This document shows, in pieces, positions 7,201 through 15,106 of a stretch of 49,478 nt of DNA. The DNA is from Oscillospiraceae bacterium. GTDB taxonomy: Bacteria > Bacillota > Clostridia > Oscillospirales > Acutalibacteraceae. The notes beneath the pieces were generated by a model. The model was not told the DNA's origin. It searched no databases and was given only the letters and a program-made list of their open reading frames with translations. The DNA lies in assembly GCA_015066595.1 (NCBI GenBank), contig SVNZ01000008.1:1-49478 (forward strand). Reading direction: 5' to 3'. Position numbers and translations under genes: made by a program. The first letter of the stretch is position 1; each line of letters starts with the position of its first letter.

Positions 7201-9111
7201 ATGGACAACAAAAACAAACCTTTCAAGCCATATGTTCCGGCTGAAAAGATCACTCCTGAAATTACTGTTGTTTCTGTTATTTTAGGTATTATTCTTTCAG
7301 TTGTGTTCGGTGCAGCTAATGCTTATCTTGGATTAAAGGTAGGTCTTACTGTATCTGCTTCTATCCCTGCCGCTGTTATCTCTATGGGTGTTATACGCGT
7401 TATTATGCGCAGAAACTCTATCCTCGAGAGTAACATCGTACAGACTATCGGTTCTGCCGGTGAGTCACTCGCAGCCGGTGCCATCTTCACTCTTCCTGCT
7501 CTTTTTATCTGGGCTAGCGAAGGTAAGCACGGTATCGAAAATCCAAGCATCTTAGAAATCACACTCATCGCTTTAGTCGGTGGTTTGCTCGGTGTATTCT
7601 TTATGATTCCGCTGAGAAACGCACTCATCGTTAAAGAGCACGGTGTTCTCCCTTATCCTGAGGGTACTGCTTGTGCAGAAGTTCTTCTTGCAGGCGAAAA
7701 GAACGGTGCAGGCGCAGGTGTTGTATTTGCAGGTATGGGCTTTGCTGCACTTTTCAAATTCATCATCGATGGTCTTGTTGCTGTTAAAGGTACATTAACT
7801 TTGAAGCTTGATAGTTTTAAAACTGAGGTCAGCACACAGATTTATCCTGCACTTTTGAGTGTTGGTTATATCTGCGGTCCTAGAATCTCATCTTATATGT
7901 TTGCAGGTTCTGTGCTTTCATGGCTTGTAATCATCCCTCTTTTAGTTACTGGTGGCGGAGATGCTGCTGTAGCTTATGCAGAGGGTGGTGCTGGCGCTGT
8001 ACACGGAAGTTTCATCAAATACATCGGTGCAGGCGCTCTTGCTGCTGCAGGTATTATTTCTCTTATCAAATCTTTACCTACTATCGGAAGTGCTTTTGTG
8101 GGCTCTATGAAAGGCCTGAAGAGCTCAGGCAAAGGTGGAAACGATCGTACTTCTCAGGAAATCAACATTGTTGTTGTAATCGCAGCTATCGTTGCTCTTA
8201 CTCTTGCAATCTGGCTCATCCCTACAATCAAGGTCAACCTCATCGGTGCTTTGATCATTGTAGTGTTCGGTTTCTTCTTTGCAACCGTTTCTTCTCGTAT
8301 GGTAGGCTTAGTTGGTAGCTCAAACAACCCTGTTTCAGGTATGGCTATTGCAACACTGCTCATCACAACACTAGTTCTTGTTGTAACAGGTCAGAACGAT
8401 GCAACAGGTATGGTAAGCGCTATCTCAATCGGTGCTATCATCTGTATCATTTGTGCTATCGCAGGCGATACATCACAAGATCTAAAGACAGGTTACATCT
8501 TAGGTGCTACTCCTAAGAAACAGCAAATCGGTGAAGTTATCGGTGTGTCAGCAGCAGCACTGGCTATCGGCGGTACACTTTATCTCTTGAATGCTGCTTA
8601 CGGTTTCGGTCCTGAGGGTCTCAATGCTCCACAGGCTAACCTTATGAAGACTATCGTTGAAGGTATTATGGGCGGCGACATGCCTTGGGGTCTTGTTATC
8701 GCAGGTGCGTTCATCGCCATTGTTATTGAGCTCATCGGTATTCCGGTTCTTCCGTTTGCTATCGGTGTGTATCTACCATTTGAACTCAACGCTTGCATTA
8801 TGGTCGGCGGTATCATTCGTCTTATTTTTGATAAACTTAAGAAAGCTAAAGAAGAAAAAGATAAGATTGTCAACGACGGTGTTCTCTTCTGTTCAGGTAT
8901 GATCGCCGGTGAAGGCTTGGTGGGTATTTTGCTCGCTCTCTTCGCAATCTTACCACTTGCTAACGGAAAGACTATCGCTGAAGCTATCAACATGGGAGCT
9001 ATGCTCGGTCTTTCAGATACTGTAATGAGCATTGGTTCTATTGTACTGTTCGCTATTATCATCTTAACTTTCTGTGGTTTCACAGTTTGGAAGAAGAATA
9101 AGAAAGCATGA
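7201..9111 (+). CDS. OPT family oligopeptide transporter
   Basis: A 636-residue, very hydrophobic protein with about 14-16 TM segments, matching the prokaryotic OPT family (proton-coupled oligopeptide or metal-chelate importers). Characteristic stretches are GAANAYLGLKVGLTVSASIPAAV near residue 39, VLPYPEGTACAEVLLAG near residue 150, and GDTSQDLKTGYILGATPKKQQ near residue 425. Length is typical. TAAGGAG precedes the ATG. Its last four bases overlap the PqqD-like gene (ATGA), indicating translational coupling. The substrate is probably a small peptide but cannot be read from sequence. Confidence 0.93.
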   Translation: MDNKNKPFKPYVPAEKITPEITVVSVILGIILSVVFGAANAYLGLKVGLTVSASIPAAVISMGVIRVIMRRNSILESNIVQTIGSAGESLAAGAIFTLPALFIWASEGKHGIENPSILEITLIALVGGLLGVFFMIPLRNALIVKEHGVLPYPEGTACAEVLLAGEKNGAGAGVVFAGMGFAALFKFIIDGLVAVKGTLTLKLDSFKTEVSTQIYPALLSVGYICGPRISSYMFAGSVLSWLVIIPLLVTGGGDAAVAYAEGGAGAVHGSFIKYIGAGALAAAGIISLIKSLPTIGSAFVGSMKGLKSSGKGGNDRTSQEINIVVVIAAIVALTLAIWLIPTIKVNLIGALIIVVFGFFFATVSSRMVGLVGSSNNPVSGMAIATLLITTLVLVVTGQNDATGMVSAISIGAIICIICAIAGDTSQDLKTGYILGATPKKQQIGEVIGVSAAALAIGGTLYLLNAAYGFGPEGLNAPQANLMKTIVEGIMGGDMPWGLVIAGAFIAIVIELIGIPVLPFAIGVYLPFELNACIMVGGIIRLIFDKLKKAKEEKDKIVNDGVLFCSGMIAGEGLVGILLALFAILPLANGKTIAEAINMGAMLGLSDTVMSIGSIVLFAIIILTFCGFTVWKKNKKA

Positions 9112-9455
9112 GAAAGAAAAAAGTAATTGAAAAGAATTTTTTAGACAAAATTCCTTCTCATAAAGAAGGCTTGGGCTTTTCTACTGATAGCGATGGTAAC
9201 GTTACTCTTGAGATGGAAAACAAAGGGATCGTCAACAAAATCGCTCAAAAGTTGATAAAGAAACCTAAAACCAGCTATATTCACCTTGAAGAATTCGGAA
9301 GCTTTATCTGGCCACTTATTGACGGTGAGAAAAGCATATATGAAATCGGTGAAGAAGTTGAAGCACACTTCGGTGAAAAAGCTCATCCATTATACGAAAG
9401 ACTGGCAACATATTTTCAGACTCTTGAAACATATGGCTTTGTCGATATAAAATAA
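9108..9455 (+). CDS. PqqD-like protein
   Basis: A 115-residue protein with a PqqD-like winged-helix fold: residues 60-113 read HLEEFGSFIWPLIDGEKSIYEI, then a helix, YERLATYFQTLETYGFVDI. In RiPP systems PqqD domains bind precursor leader peptides, but no radical SAM enzyme or precursor is visible here. The gene starts inside the stop of the OPT transporter. PqqD-like genes coupled to OPT transporters are, as far as I recall, common in Firmicutes, so a transport-accessory role is more likely than peptide maturation. That role is inference. Confidence 0.8.
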   Translation: MRKKKVIEKNFLDKIPSHKEGLGFSTDSDGNVTLEMENKGIVNKIAQKLIKKPKTSYIHLEEFGSFIWPLIDGEKSIYEIGEEVEAHFGEKAHPLYERLATYFQTLETYGFVDIK

Positions 9456-9461
9456 CATTAT

Positions 9462-9492
9462 GCCCTGCCGATTTCGGCAGGGCTTTTGTTTT
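9462..9492 (+). terminator. Terminator of the OPT-PqqD operon
   Basis: GCCCTGCCGA pairs with the complementary arm (GGCAGGGC) around TTTC, followed by TTTTGTTTTG. Confidence 0.9.
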
Positions 9493-9520
9493 GTAACAAA
9501 CATTAACTTTACTATTTCCC

Positions 9521-9548
9521 TTGCAATAATTTGAATTTGTGATATTAT
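9521..9548 (+). promoter_or_regulatory. Promoter of the PHP phosphatase gene
   Basis: TTGCAA (9521-9526) and TATTAT (9543-9548) with a 16-bp spacer. The predicted start near 9556 gives a leader of about 200 bases. Confidence 0.5.
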
Positions 9549-9561
9549 ACATATGACGATT

Positions 9562-9736
9562 ATCGTAGCTACGATGCTCGACACTTACATATCATGTCTC
9601 GCTCATCTATGCTACTTCTTCAAATTTCTACTGTTCCTCAATCTTTTGCTAAAATCAAAGAATATATGAACTCTTTGATTTTTACGCAAGATTTCGGTCA
9701 CTTTGAAATTTGAAGAGCTACGATGCTCGACACTTA
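9562..9736 (+). repeat. Leader element bounded by 21-bp direct repeats
   Basis: A 21-base sequence beginning AGCTACGATGCTCGAC occurs at 9567-9587 and again at 9716-9736, just before the ribosome site. Between the copies, TCTTCAAATTTC (9617-9628) pairs with GAAATTTGAAGA (9705-9716), enclosing a hairpin AAAATCAAAGA/TCTTTGATTTT (9651-9682). The left copy sits in a perfect palindrome ATCGTAGCTACGAT (9562-9575). It may be a cis-acting RNA leader or a small inserted element. Confidence 0.7.
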
Positions 9737-9753
9737 AAGAAAGGAGATTATCT

Positions 9754-10461
9754 ATGCTGGATTTTCACTCGCATATACTGCCTGAGATTGATGACGGTGC
9801 ACAAAGTGTTGAAGAAAGTATTGCTATGCTCAAGATGCTTAAAGAGCAGGGTGTAACCACTGTAGCGCTTACATCCCACTATCTCGCTATGGACGAATCT
9901 CCTGAGATGTTTTTGGAAAGACGTGCACAGTCTTTTGAAATACTAAAAAATGCTATTGATAATAAACAGCTGGATTTACCGGATCTGATGCTCGGTGCAG
10001 AAGTGTACTACTATCCGGGTATTTGTAAAATGGAGGAGCTATCAACACTTACACTAGAAGGTACTAACCTCCTTTTGCTTGAAATGCCGATGGCTAGGTG
10101 GAGTGAATACACTATAAGAGAACTTGAAGAACTATATGGCAATACGGGTATCCGCATTGTGATAGCTCACATTGAAAGATGTATAGACTATCAGAAAAAA
10201 GAGACGCTTGAGCGTTTATTCAACAGCGGTGTAGCCACTCAGGTCAACGCAAGCTTTTTTATATCAAAACGTACAAGACGTAAAGCGCTGAAGATGTTTA
10301 AGCTGGGGCATATTGGTTTTATCGGAACAGATTGTCACAACTTGAAGTACAGGCCGCCTAAAATGAACGAGGCTCTGCAAATCATACATGACTGCAAGCA
10401 GATCCCCAACGAGGTGCTTGATGACTTTATAAAGAATCAAAAAGACAACTTATATCCATAA
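9754..10461 (+). CDS. CpsB/CapC-type PHP tyrosine phosphatase
   Basis: A 235-residue PHP-domain protein of the CpsB/CapC (YwqE) group, manganese-dependent tyrosine phosphatases that act on bacterial tyrosine kinases controlling capsule and exopolysaccharide. The metal site is visible: H5/H7 in DFHSHILPEIDDGA, H41 in LTSHY, E80 in LGAEVYYYP, H135 in VIAHIERC, and D191/H193 in IGTDCHN. GAAAGGAG precedes the ATG; an upstream in-frame ATG lies in the leader repeat. No kinase or polysaccharide genes are nearby, so its target is elsewhere. Confidence 0.88.
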   Translation: MLDFHSHILPEIDDGAQSVEESIAMLKMLKEQGVTTVALTSHYLAMDESPEMFLERRAQSFEILKNAIDNKQLDLPDLMLGAEVYYYPGICKMEELSTLTLEGTNLLLLEMPMARWSEYTIRELEELYGNTGIRIVIAHIERCIDYQKKETLERLFNSGVATQVNASFFISKRTRRKALKMFKLGHIGFIGTDCHNLKYRPPKMNEALQIIHDCKQIPNEVLDDFIKNQKDNLYP

Positions 10462-10509
10462 CAGCTTTTGACGTTTCTGTATCAAACGTTAAGGGCTGTT
10501 ATTATTTTT
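10458..10509 (+). terminator. Terminator after the PHP phosphatase
   Basis: ATAACAGC pairs with GCTGTTAT and inside it ACGTTT with AAACGT, followed by TATTTTT. It ends just before the next gene's ribosome site, so that gene depends on read-through or a promoter I cannot see. Confidence 0.7.
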
Positions 10510-10521
10510 GAGGGATTCATT

Positions 10522-11205
10522 ATGAAAAAAAGAGTATTTTACACAGAGCTATCATACATAATTGGTCTTATATCGCTGGCACTGAGTGCGGCGCTCATGG
10601 AAAAAGCTGACTTTGGAGTATCAATGGTCGTAGCACCCGCATATCTTTTGCACTTGAAGGTTTCTCAGTTTTTGCCGTTCTTTTCTTTTGGTATGGCTGA
10701 ATACACTTTGCAGGCGGTACTGCTGATTATAATGGTGATTGCGCTAAGAAAATTCAAGGTATCTTATCTGTTTTCTTTTGTGACAGCAGTGCTGTACGGA
10801 TTTATCCTTGATTTTATGATGCTTATTGTAGCGTATATACCAAGCGAAACGCTTATTATTAGAACAATGCTATATGTACTGGGGTTACTCGGATGTGCAG
10901 TAGGTGTCTCGCTGTTGTTTCATACATACATCTCTCCGGAAGTATATGAGCTGTTTGTTAAAGAGGTCTCCTCTATGCTAGGTATTAACATTAACCGTTT
11001 TAAAACAATATACGATTGTAGCAGTTGTCTGATAGCAATTGTGATGAGTTTTTCTTTCTTTGGCATGTGGCAGTTCGAGGGTGTGAAACTCGGCACTATA
11101 ATATGTGCACTTATAAATGGCTTTACAATAGGTGCTTTTTCAAAATTGTTTGAAAAGCTCTTCGAATTCAAAGACAGACTGCAACTACGACGATTTTTCG
11201 AATAA
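10522..11205 (+). CDS. DUF6198 (YczE/YitT-like) membrane protein
   Basis: A 227-residue membrane protein with about five or six TM segments. It resembles DUF6198 proteins, small relatives of the YczE/YitT group with no established function. Visible features are SYIIGLISLALSAALMEKADFGVS near the N-terminus, TM segments near residues 48, 75, 100, 125 and 175-200, and a basic tail. The start is set by GAGGGA before the ATG. It follows the PHP phosphatase, separated by a terminator. Confidence 0.7.
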   Translation: MKKRVFYTELSYIIGLISLALSAALMEKADFGVSMVVAPAYLLHLKVSQFLPFFSFGMAEYTLQAVLLIIMVIALRKFKVSYLFSFVTAVLYGFILDFMMLIVAYIPSETLIIRTMLYVLGLLGCAVGVSLLFHTYISPEVYELFVKEVSSMLGININRFKTIYDCSSCLIAIVMSFSFFGMWQFEGVKLGTIICALINGFTIGAFSKLFEKLFEFKDRLQLRRFFE

Positions 11206-11220
11206 AATTGTTCTATATAT

Positions 11221-11262
11221 AAAAAAGCTTCTTCGTATATAGAAGAAGCTTTTTTTTTTTTT
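11221..11262 (+). terminator. Terminator after the DUF6198 gene
   Basis: AAAAAAGCTTCTTC and GAAGAAGCTTTTTT form a perfect stem around GTATATA, followed by a run of 14 or more T. Confidence 0.95.
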
Positions 11263-11479
11263 CAGCATTATAATCGTGTTATTTTTCTCCTAAAAAATTC
11301 TAATATGACACTAAAACGATGGTCATTTATTATCTTGATTGTCGTATTTTTCTTTTGGGAAAATAAATAGTTACAGGCTGTAACCGCTCAAAATGTGAAC
11401 ATTTTTTGTACTTTTTGTACACAATTATGAATAAACATTGAATTTTTCTAGCGTTTTCACAATATTTCAGCCAAAAAGG
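11263..11479. other. Gene-free region with two dyads upstream of the NlpC/P60 gene
   Basis: I see no gene in the stretch from 11263 to the NlpC/P60 promoter. It holds a perfect 7-1-7 palindrome GTTACAGGCTGTAAC (11370-11384) and a TGTAC-N5-GTACA inverted repeat (11407-11421). Both lie upstream of the promoter and could be regulator sites. Confidence 0.5.
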
Positions 11480-11508
11480 TTGAACTGAAAATAATTCTTT
11501 GATATAAT
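11480..11508 (+). promoter_or_regulatory. Promoter of the NlpC/P60 hydrolase gene
   Basis: TTGAAC (11480-11485) and TATAAT (11503-11508) with a 17-bp spacer, giving a leader of about 90 bases. Confidence 0.7.
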
Positions 11509-11606
11509 AATGACAAATTTGTTACCAAGTTATTCAAATCAAAATTTGTTTCAACACGTTCTTGCAACGAAATAGTTGCGTTTTGAACATGGAGGTTTAC
11601 TTAATA

Positions 11607-13112
11607 ATGAAATCAATCAAAAGAATTTTATCTATTACAATTATAATAGCATTGCTCGCATGCATTTGCGTTATGAGTACTGTATCTTCTTCTGCAAGTG
11701 GTACAGGCGCAGGTCTTGCTGAGTGGTCACTCAACGCTTACTACTCAGGATGGAGTTATGTTTACGGTGGTGCTACTCCTGGTGCTGTTGACTGTTCAGG
11801 TCTTATCTATTCTTATGCGGGTGGTCAGCGTACAGGTAATGCTCAGCTTAACAACTCAAGCTACACAGGCTCTATTTCAGGCGGTATTCCTAGAATACAC
11901 GGTCTTGGTCTTTGGAAACCTGGTCACGTAGGCGTGTATGTTGGCGACGGTATGGCTGTAGATGCCAGAGGCTCACAGTATGGCGTGTGCTATGAATCAG
12001 TTTATACTCACGGTTGGACAACATACTTTAAGGTTCCGGGCGTTTCTTATCCAACAAATGGTTGGGTTAAATTCAACGGTTCTAAGTACTACTATGAAAA
12101 CGGTCAGTATCTTGCAAACACAACTAAGACTATTGACGGTGTTTCTTATACATTCTCATCAAGCGGTAAATGTAGTTCTAACGGTGCTGTAAGCGAGGAT
12201 GCTTCAAATTCTTCCAGCTCTTCTGACACAGCTACTACACAGAGCTCTTCTCTCAAGAAAGGCTCTAGTGGAGAAAAGGTTGAGAAACTTCAGAAGCGTC
12301 TTTCTGAGCTCGGCTACTACAATGGCCCTATCGATGGTCACTTCGGTGACGGTACTGAAGAAGCTTTCATGCTTTTTCAGGAAACTTGTGGTCTTTATGT
12401 AGACGGTATTGCAGGTAATGATGTTAATTACCTTTATGCTGACGATGCTCCGGCTTATGAAGAGCCTACACTTGAAATCGAAAACAAAAAAGACGACGAA
12501 GAGTTAGCACAGACTGCTGCTGAAAATAATGATGACGAGGATAAAGAAGAAAAAGAGGAAGAAACTCCTGCCTCATTCTCAAAAGGTGACTATCACGAAG
12601 AAATCATTAAGATTCAGGATCGTTTGATTTCACTTTCATATTATGACGGTGTTGCTGACGGTTCTTTCGGTACAATGACTGAAAAAGCTATCAAGGATTT
12701 CCAGGGTGCTAACGGCATTACACAGAGCGGTGTTGCTGACGAGTTTACACTTGAGATGCTCTTCTCTAACCTTGCTGTAGAAAAAACTATCACAGACGAA
12801 CCAACTGAAGAGCTCGAGGTTGTTGACTCTGAAATCCCTGAATCAGCACTTAATGCTAAGCCTTTAGTGGAAAAAGCTACTGAAGAAGCTGTTGCCACAG
12901 AAGTTGCAGTAGAAACCAACAAACTCTCAGAAAAGGCTCTCGCAGGTATTTCAAGCACAATGAGCTTCGAATCTGATGCAAACGGTAACAACTTCCAGTT
13001 TATTTTCTGGCTTGCTGTTATGATCATTGTAATGAGCATTACATTCGCTGTAGTTCATGCAGTAGAAAAGAAAAAGAACGGAAAGAAAGCTACATCTAAA
13101 AAATATTTTTGA
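11607..13112 (+). CDS. Secreted NlpC/P60 endopeptidase with two peptidoglycan-binding domains
   Basis: A 501-residue exported cell-wall hydrolase. Residues 1-32 form a signal peptide ending near SSSAS. The NlpC/P60 domain follows (about 35-140), with the nucleophile in VDCSGLIYSY and the histidine in KPGHVGVYVG. A short aromatic/Gly segment (WVKFNGSKYYYENGQYL) resembles a single wall-binding repeat. Two PG_binding_1 domains lie near residues 220-280 and 330-395, separated by a Ser-rich and an acidic linker. The tail has a TM helix (about 465-485) and a Lys-rich end. It should cut stem peptides while anchored in the membrane. GGAGG favours this ATG over in-frame upstream ones. Confidence 0.88.
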   Translation: MKSIKRILSITIIIALLACICVMSTVSSSASGTGAGLAEWSLNAYYSGWSYVYGGATPGAVDCSGLIYSYAGGQRTGNAQLNNSSYTGSISGGIPRIHGLGLWKPGHVGVYVGDGMAVDARGSQYGVCYESVYTHGWTTYFKVPGVSYPTNGWVKFNGSKYYYENGQYLANTTKTIDGVSYTFSSSGKCSSNGAVSEDASNSSSSSDTATTQSSSLKKGSSGEKVEKLQKRLSELGYYNGPIDGHFGDGTEEAFMLFQETCGLYVDGIAGNDVNYLYADDAPAYEEPTLEIENKKDDEELAQTAAENNDDEDKEEKEEETPASFSKGDYHEEIIKIQDRLISLSYYDGVADGSFGTMTEKAIKDFQGANGITQSGVADEFTLEMLFSNLAVEKTITDEPTEELEVVDSEIPESALNAKPLVEKATEEAVATEVAVETNKLSEKALAGISSTMSFESDANGNNFQFIFWLAVMIIVMSITFAVVHAVEKKKNGKKATSKKYF

Positions 13113-13150
13113 TAACAACTAACTTTATATATTTGTCTTAAGCATTATGT

Positions 13151-13212
13151 TGTGGGCTTGTCCCCCACAGCAAAGAAAATAAGCAGGAGCATACGCTTCT
13201 GCTTTTTCTTTT
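13151..13212 (+). terminator. Terminator of the NlpC/P60 gene
   Basis: A TGTGGG/CCCACA hairpin is followed by AGCAGGAGC/GCTTCTGCT (13182-13203) with TTTTTCTTTT, giving a strong plus-strand stop. Confidence 0.75.
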
Positions 13213-13228
13213 GCAATGAATATATTAC

Positions 13229-13262
13229 AAAAACCGCCTGTGTGTTACCACAGGCGGTTTTG
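13229..13262. terminator. Bidirectional terminator between the NlpC/P60 gene and mscL
   Basis: AAAACCGCCTGTG pairs with CACAGGCGGTTTT around TGTTAC. The A-run on one side and T-run on the other serve both converging genes. Confidence 0.85.
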
Positions 13263-13292
13263 TTATGAACGAATAATACTTTGCTATTTATC

Positions 13293-13787
13293 TTATTCAG
13301 CCGATTTTTCAAGCTGTGAAGTACAATGAGGACAGCGAGTAGCTTTGATGTCGATTTCACTATAACAGAAAGGACAAGGCTTTGTAGTAACTTCTTCAAC
13401 TGTTTCTTCTTCTTTTTTGCCGATAGACTGAGCTTTGTTGATAAGTTTTACAAGCACAAATATCACAAAAGCCATAACAATAAAGTTGATAACTGCAGTG
13501 ATAAAAGCACCATAAGCCCATACTGTAGCACCAAGAGCTGTAGCGTCTGCTGCTGTTTTTGCTGCTTCAACAGTCGCAAGTTCAACACCCTCTGGGACTT
13601 TAAGCACAATGAACTGATCAGCAAAGTTGATACCACCTGTGATAAGTCCGATGAATGGCATTACTAAGTCGTTGATGAGTGAATTAACGATAGCCTGAAA
13701 TGCGCCGCCTACGATAACAGCAACTGCTAAATCGACAACATTGCCACGCATTATAAATTCTTTGAATTCTGAGAAAAACTTCTTCAT
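13293..13787 (-). CDS. mscL: Large-conductance mechanosensitive channel with C-terminal zinc ribbon
   Basis: A 164-residue MscL, a pentameric membrane valve that opens under osmotic downshock. The conserved start (FKEFIMRGNVVDLAVAVIVGGAF) forms the pore helix, and a second TM segment follows at about residues 88-112. The C-terminus departs from the E. coli type: after the acidic EEETVEEVTTK linker comes a small zinc ribbon with C138, C141, C152 and C155 (CPFC, then CPHC). Zinc-ribbon MscL variants occur in some Clostridia as far as I recall. It lies 26 bp behind tyrS on the same strand. Confidence 0.93.
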   Translation of the reverse strand: MKKFFSEFKEFIMRGNVVDLAVAVIVGGAFQAIVNSLINDLVMPFIGLITGGINFADQFIVLKVPEGVELATVEAAKTAADATALGATVWAYGAFITAVINFIVMAFVIFVLVKLINKAQSIGKKEEETVEEVTTKPCPFCYSEIDIKATRCPHCTSQLEKSAE

Positions 13788-13813
13788 AATATCCCCCTAT
13801 ATTAAATTTAAAA

Positions 13814-15037
13814 TTAAACTGTAGCCTTGTGGTGAACTTTCTTGCCCTTTTTGATAATTACATAGCCTTTATCAAACTGAGCCTTTGAAATAGATGCGAA
13901 CATATCACTAACTTTAGCATCATCAACAGACACACCGCCCTGCTGAATAAGACGTTTACCCTCGCCCTTTGAACTGATAAGTGAGCACTTGATAAGTAAG
14001 TCGAGCACTGAGATGCTGTCATCAGTAAAATCTGTGTCAACAAGTTGTGTTGTCGGCATATTGTCTGTATCAACACCCTTAGAGAAAAGTGCACGAGCAC
14101 CTTCTTGTGCTTTTTGAGCTTCTTCTTCACCGTGAATGAGCTTTGTGAGCTCGAATGCGAGAATCTCTTTAGCTTTGTTGATTTCGCTACCTTCAAGCTT
14201 TGCAAGCTCTTCGATTTCTTCAAGTGGGAGGAATGTGAGCATCTTGAGGCATTTAACAACATCAGCATCATCAACATTTCTCCAGTACTGATAGAAATCA
14301 AAAGGTGATGTCTTTTCAGCTGAGAGCCATACTGCACCTGACTGGGTCTTGCCCATCTTCTTGCCCTCAGAGTTTAGAAGAAGGTTGATAGTCATAGCAT
14401 AAGCATCTTTGCCTAGTTTTCTACGGATAAGCTCTGTACCGCCAAGCATATTTGACCACTGGTCATCGCCACCAAACTGCATATTGCAACCGTACTTTTG
14501 GTACAATGCGTAGAAGTCGTATGACTGCATAATCATATAGTTAAACTCAAGGAAGGACAAGCCCTTTTCCATACGCTGTTTATAGCATTCTGCTGTGAGC
14601 ATACGGTTGACTGAGAAACACGCACCGACTTCTCTGAGCACATCAACGTAATTCAAGTCTAAGAGCCAATCTGCGTTATTAACAAGCAGAGCTTTGTCAT
14701 CAGAAAAGTCGATAAAACGACTCATCTGCTTTTTGAAGCACTCAACGTTGTGAGCGATAGTCTCTGTTGTCATCATCTGGCGCATATCGGTACGACCGCT
14801 CGGGTCACCAATCATAGCTGTGCCGCCACCTATGAGTGCGATAGGCTTGTTGCCAGCCATCTGCAAACGTTTCATAAGGCAAAGTGCCATAAAGTGACCT
14901 ACGTGCAAGCTGTCAGCAGTCGGATCAAATCCGATATAAAACACCGCCTTACCGCTGTTGACCAGCTCTCTGATTTCTTTTTCGTCTGTAACCTGTGCGA
15001 TAAGTCCACGCGCAACAAGTTCTTCATAAACTCCCAT
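13814..15037 (-). CDS. tyrS: Tyrosyl-tRNA synthetase
   Basis: A 407-residue class I synthetase that charges tRNA-Tyr. The HIGH-type motif is HVGH, following FDPTADSL. The KMSKS-type motif is KMGKTQSG, and the tyrosine-binding signature region [10 protein letters not shown] is intact. The C-terminal S4-like RNA-binding domain spans about residues 345-407. The chosen ATG lies about 10 bases behind GAGAGG; a TTG two codons upstream is an alternative. No T-box precedes it: only 69 bp separate it from ygiQ, suggesting that it is read from the ygiQ promoter. Confidence 0.96.
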   Translation of the reverse strand: MGVYEELVARGLIAQVTDEKEIRELVNSGKAVFYIGFDPTADSLHVGHFMALCLMKRLQMAGNKPIALIGGGTAMIGDPSGRTDMRQMMTTETIAHNVECFKKQMSRFIDFSDDKALLVNNADWLLDLNYVDVLREVGACFSVNRMLTAECYKQRMEKGLSFLEFNYMIMQSYDFYALYQKYGCNMQFGGDDQWSNMLGGTELIRRKLGKDAYAMTINLLLNSEGKKMGKTQSGAVWLSAEKTSPFDFYQYWRNVDDADVVKCLKMLTFLPLEEIEELAKLEGSEINKAKEILAFELTKLIHGEEEAQKAQEGARALFSKGVDTDNMPTTQLVDTDFTDDSISVLDLLIKCSLISSKGEGKRLIQQGGVSVDDAKVSDMFASISKAQFDKGYVIIKKGKKVHHKATV

Positions 15038-15106
15038 TTTCAAAATTCCTCTCTTTTTTATATGTTAAAAGTATATATATAAACTCGTCTTTGGTCAAGT
15101 TTTTAT

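Noticed and set aside
9108..9455. RiPP biosynthesis cluster based on the PqqD domain
   Set aside because: No radical SAM maturase, protease, exporter or small precursor gene is found nearby; the neighbours are a transporter and a phosphatase.
11407..11421. WalR-type site upstream of the NlpC/P60 hydrolase
   Set aside because: The TGTAC elements are 9 bp apart rather than 11 and lack the TGTWAH form, so the known WalR consensus does not fit.
13814..15106. T-box leader for tyrS
   Set aside because: Only 69 bp separate tyrS from ygiQ and no T-box core or terminator-antiterminator pair is present.
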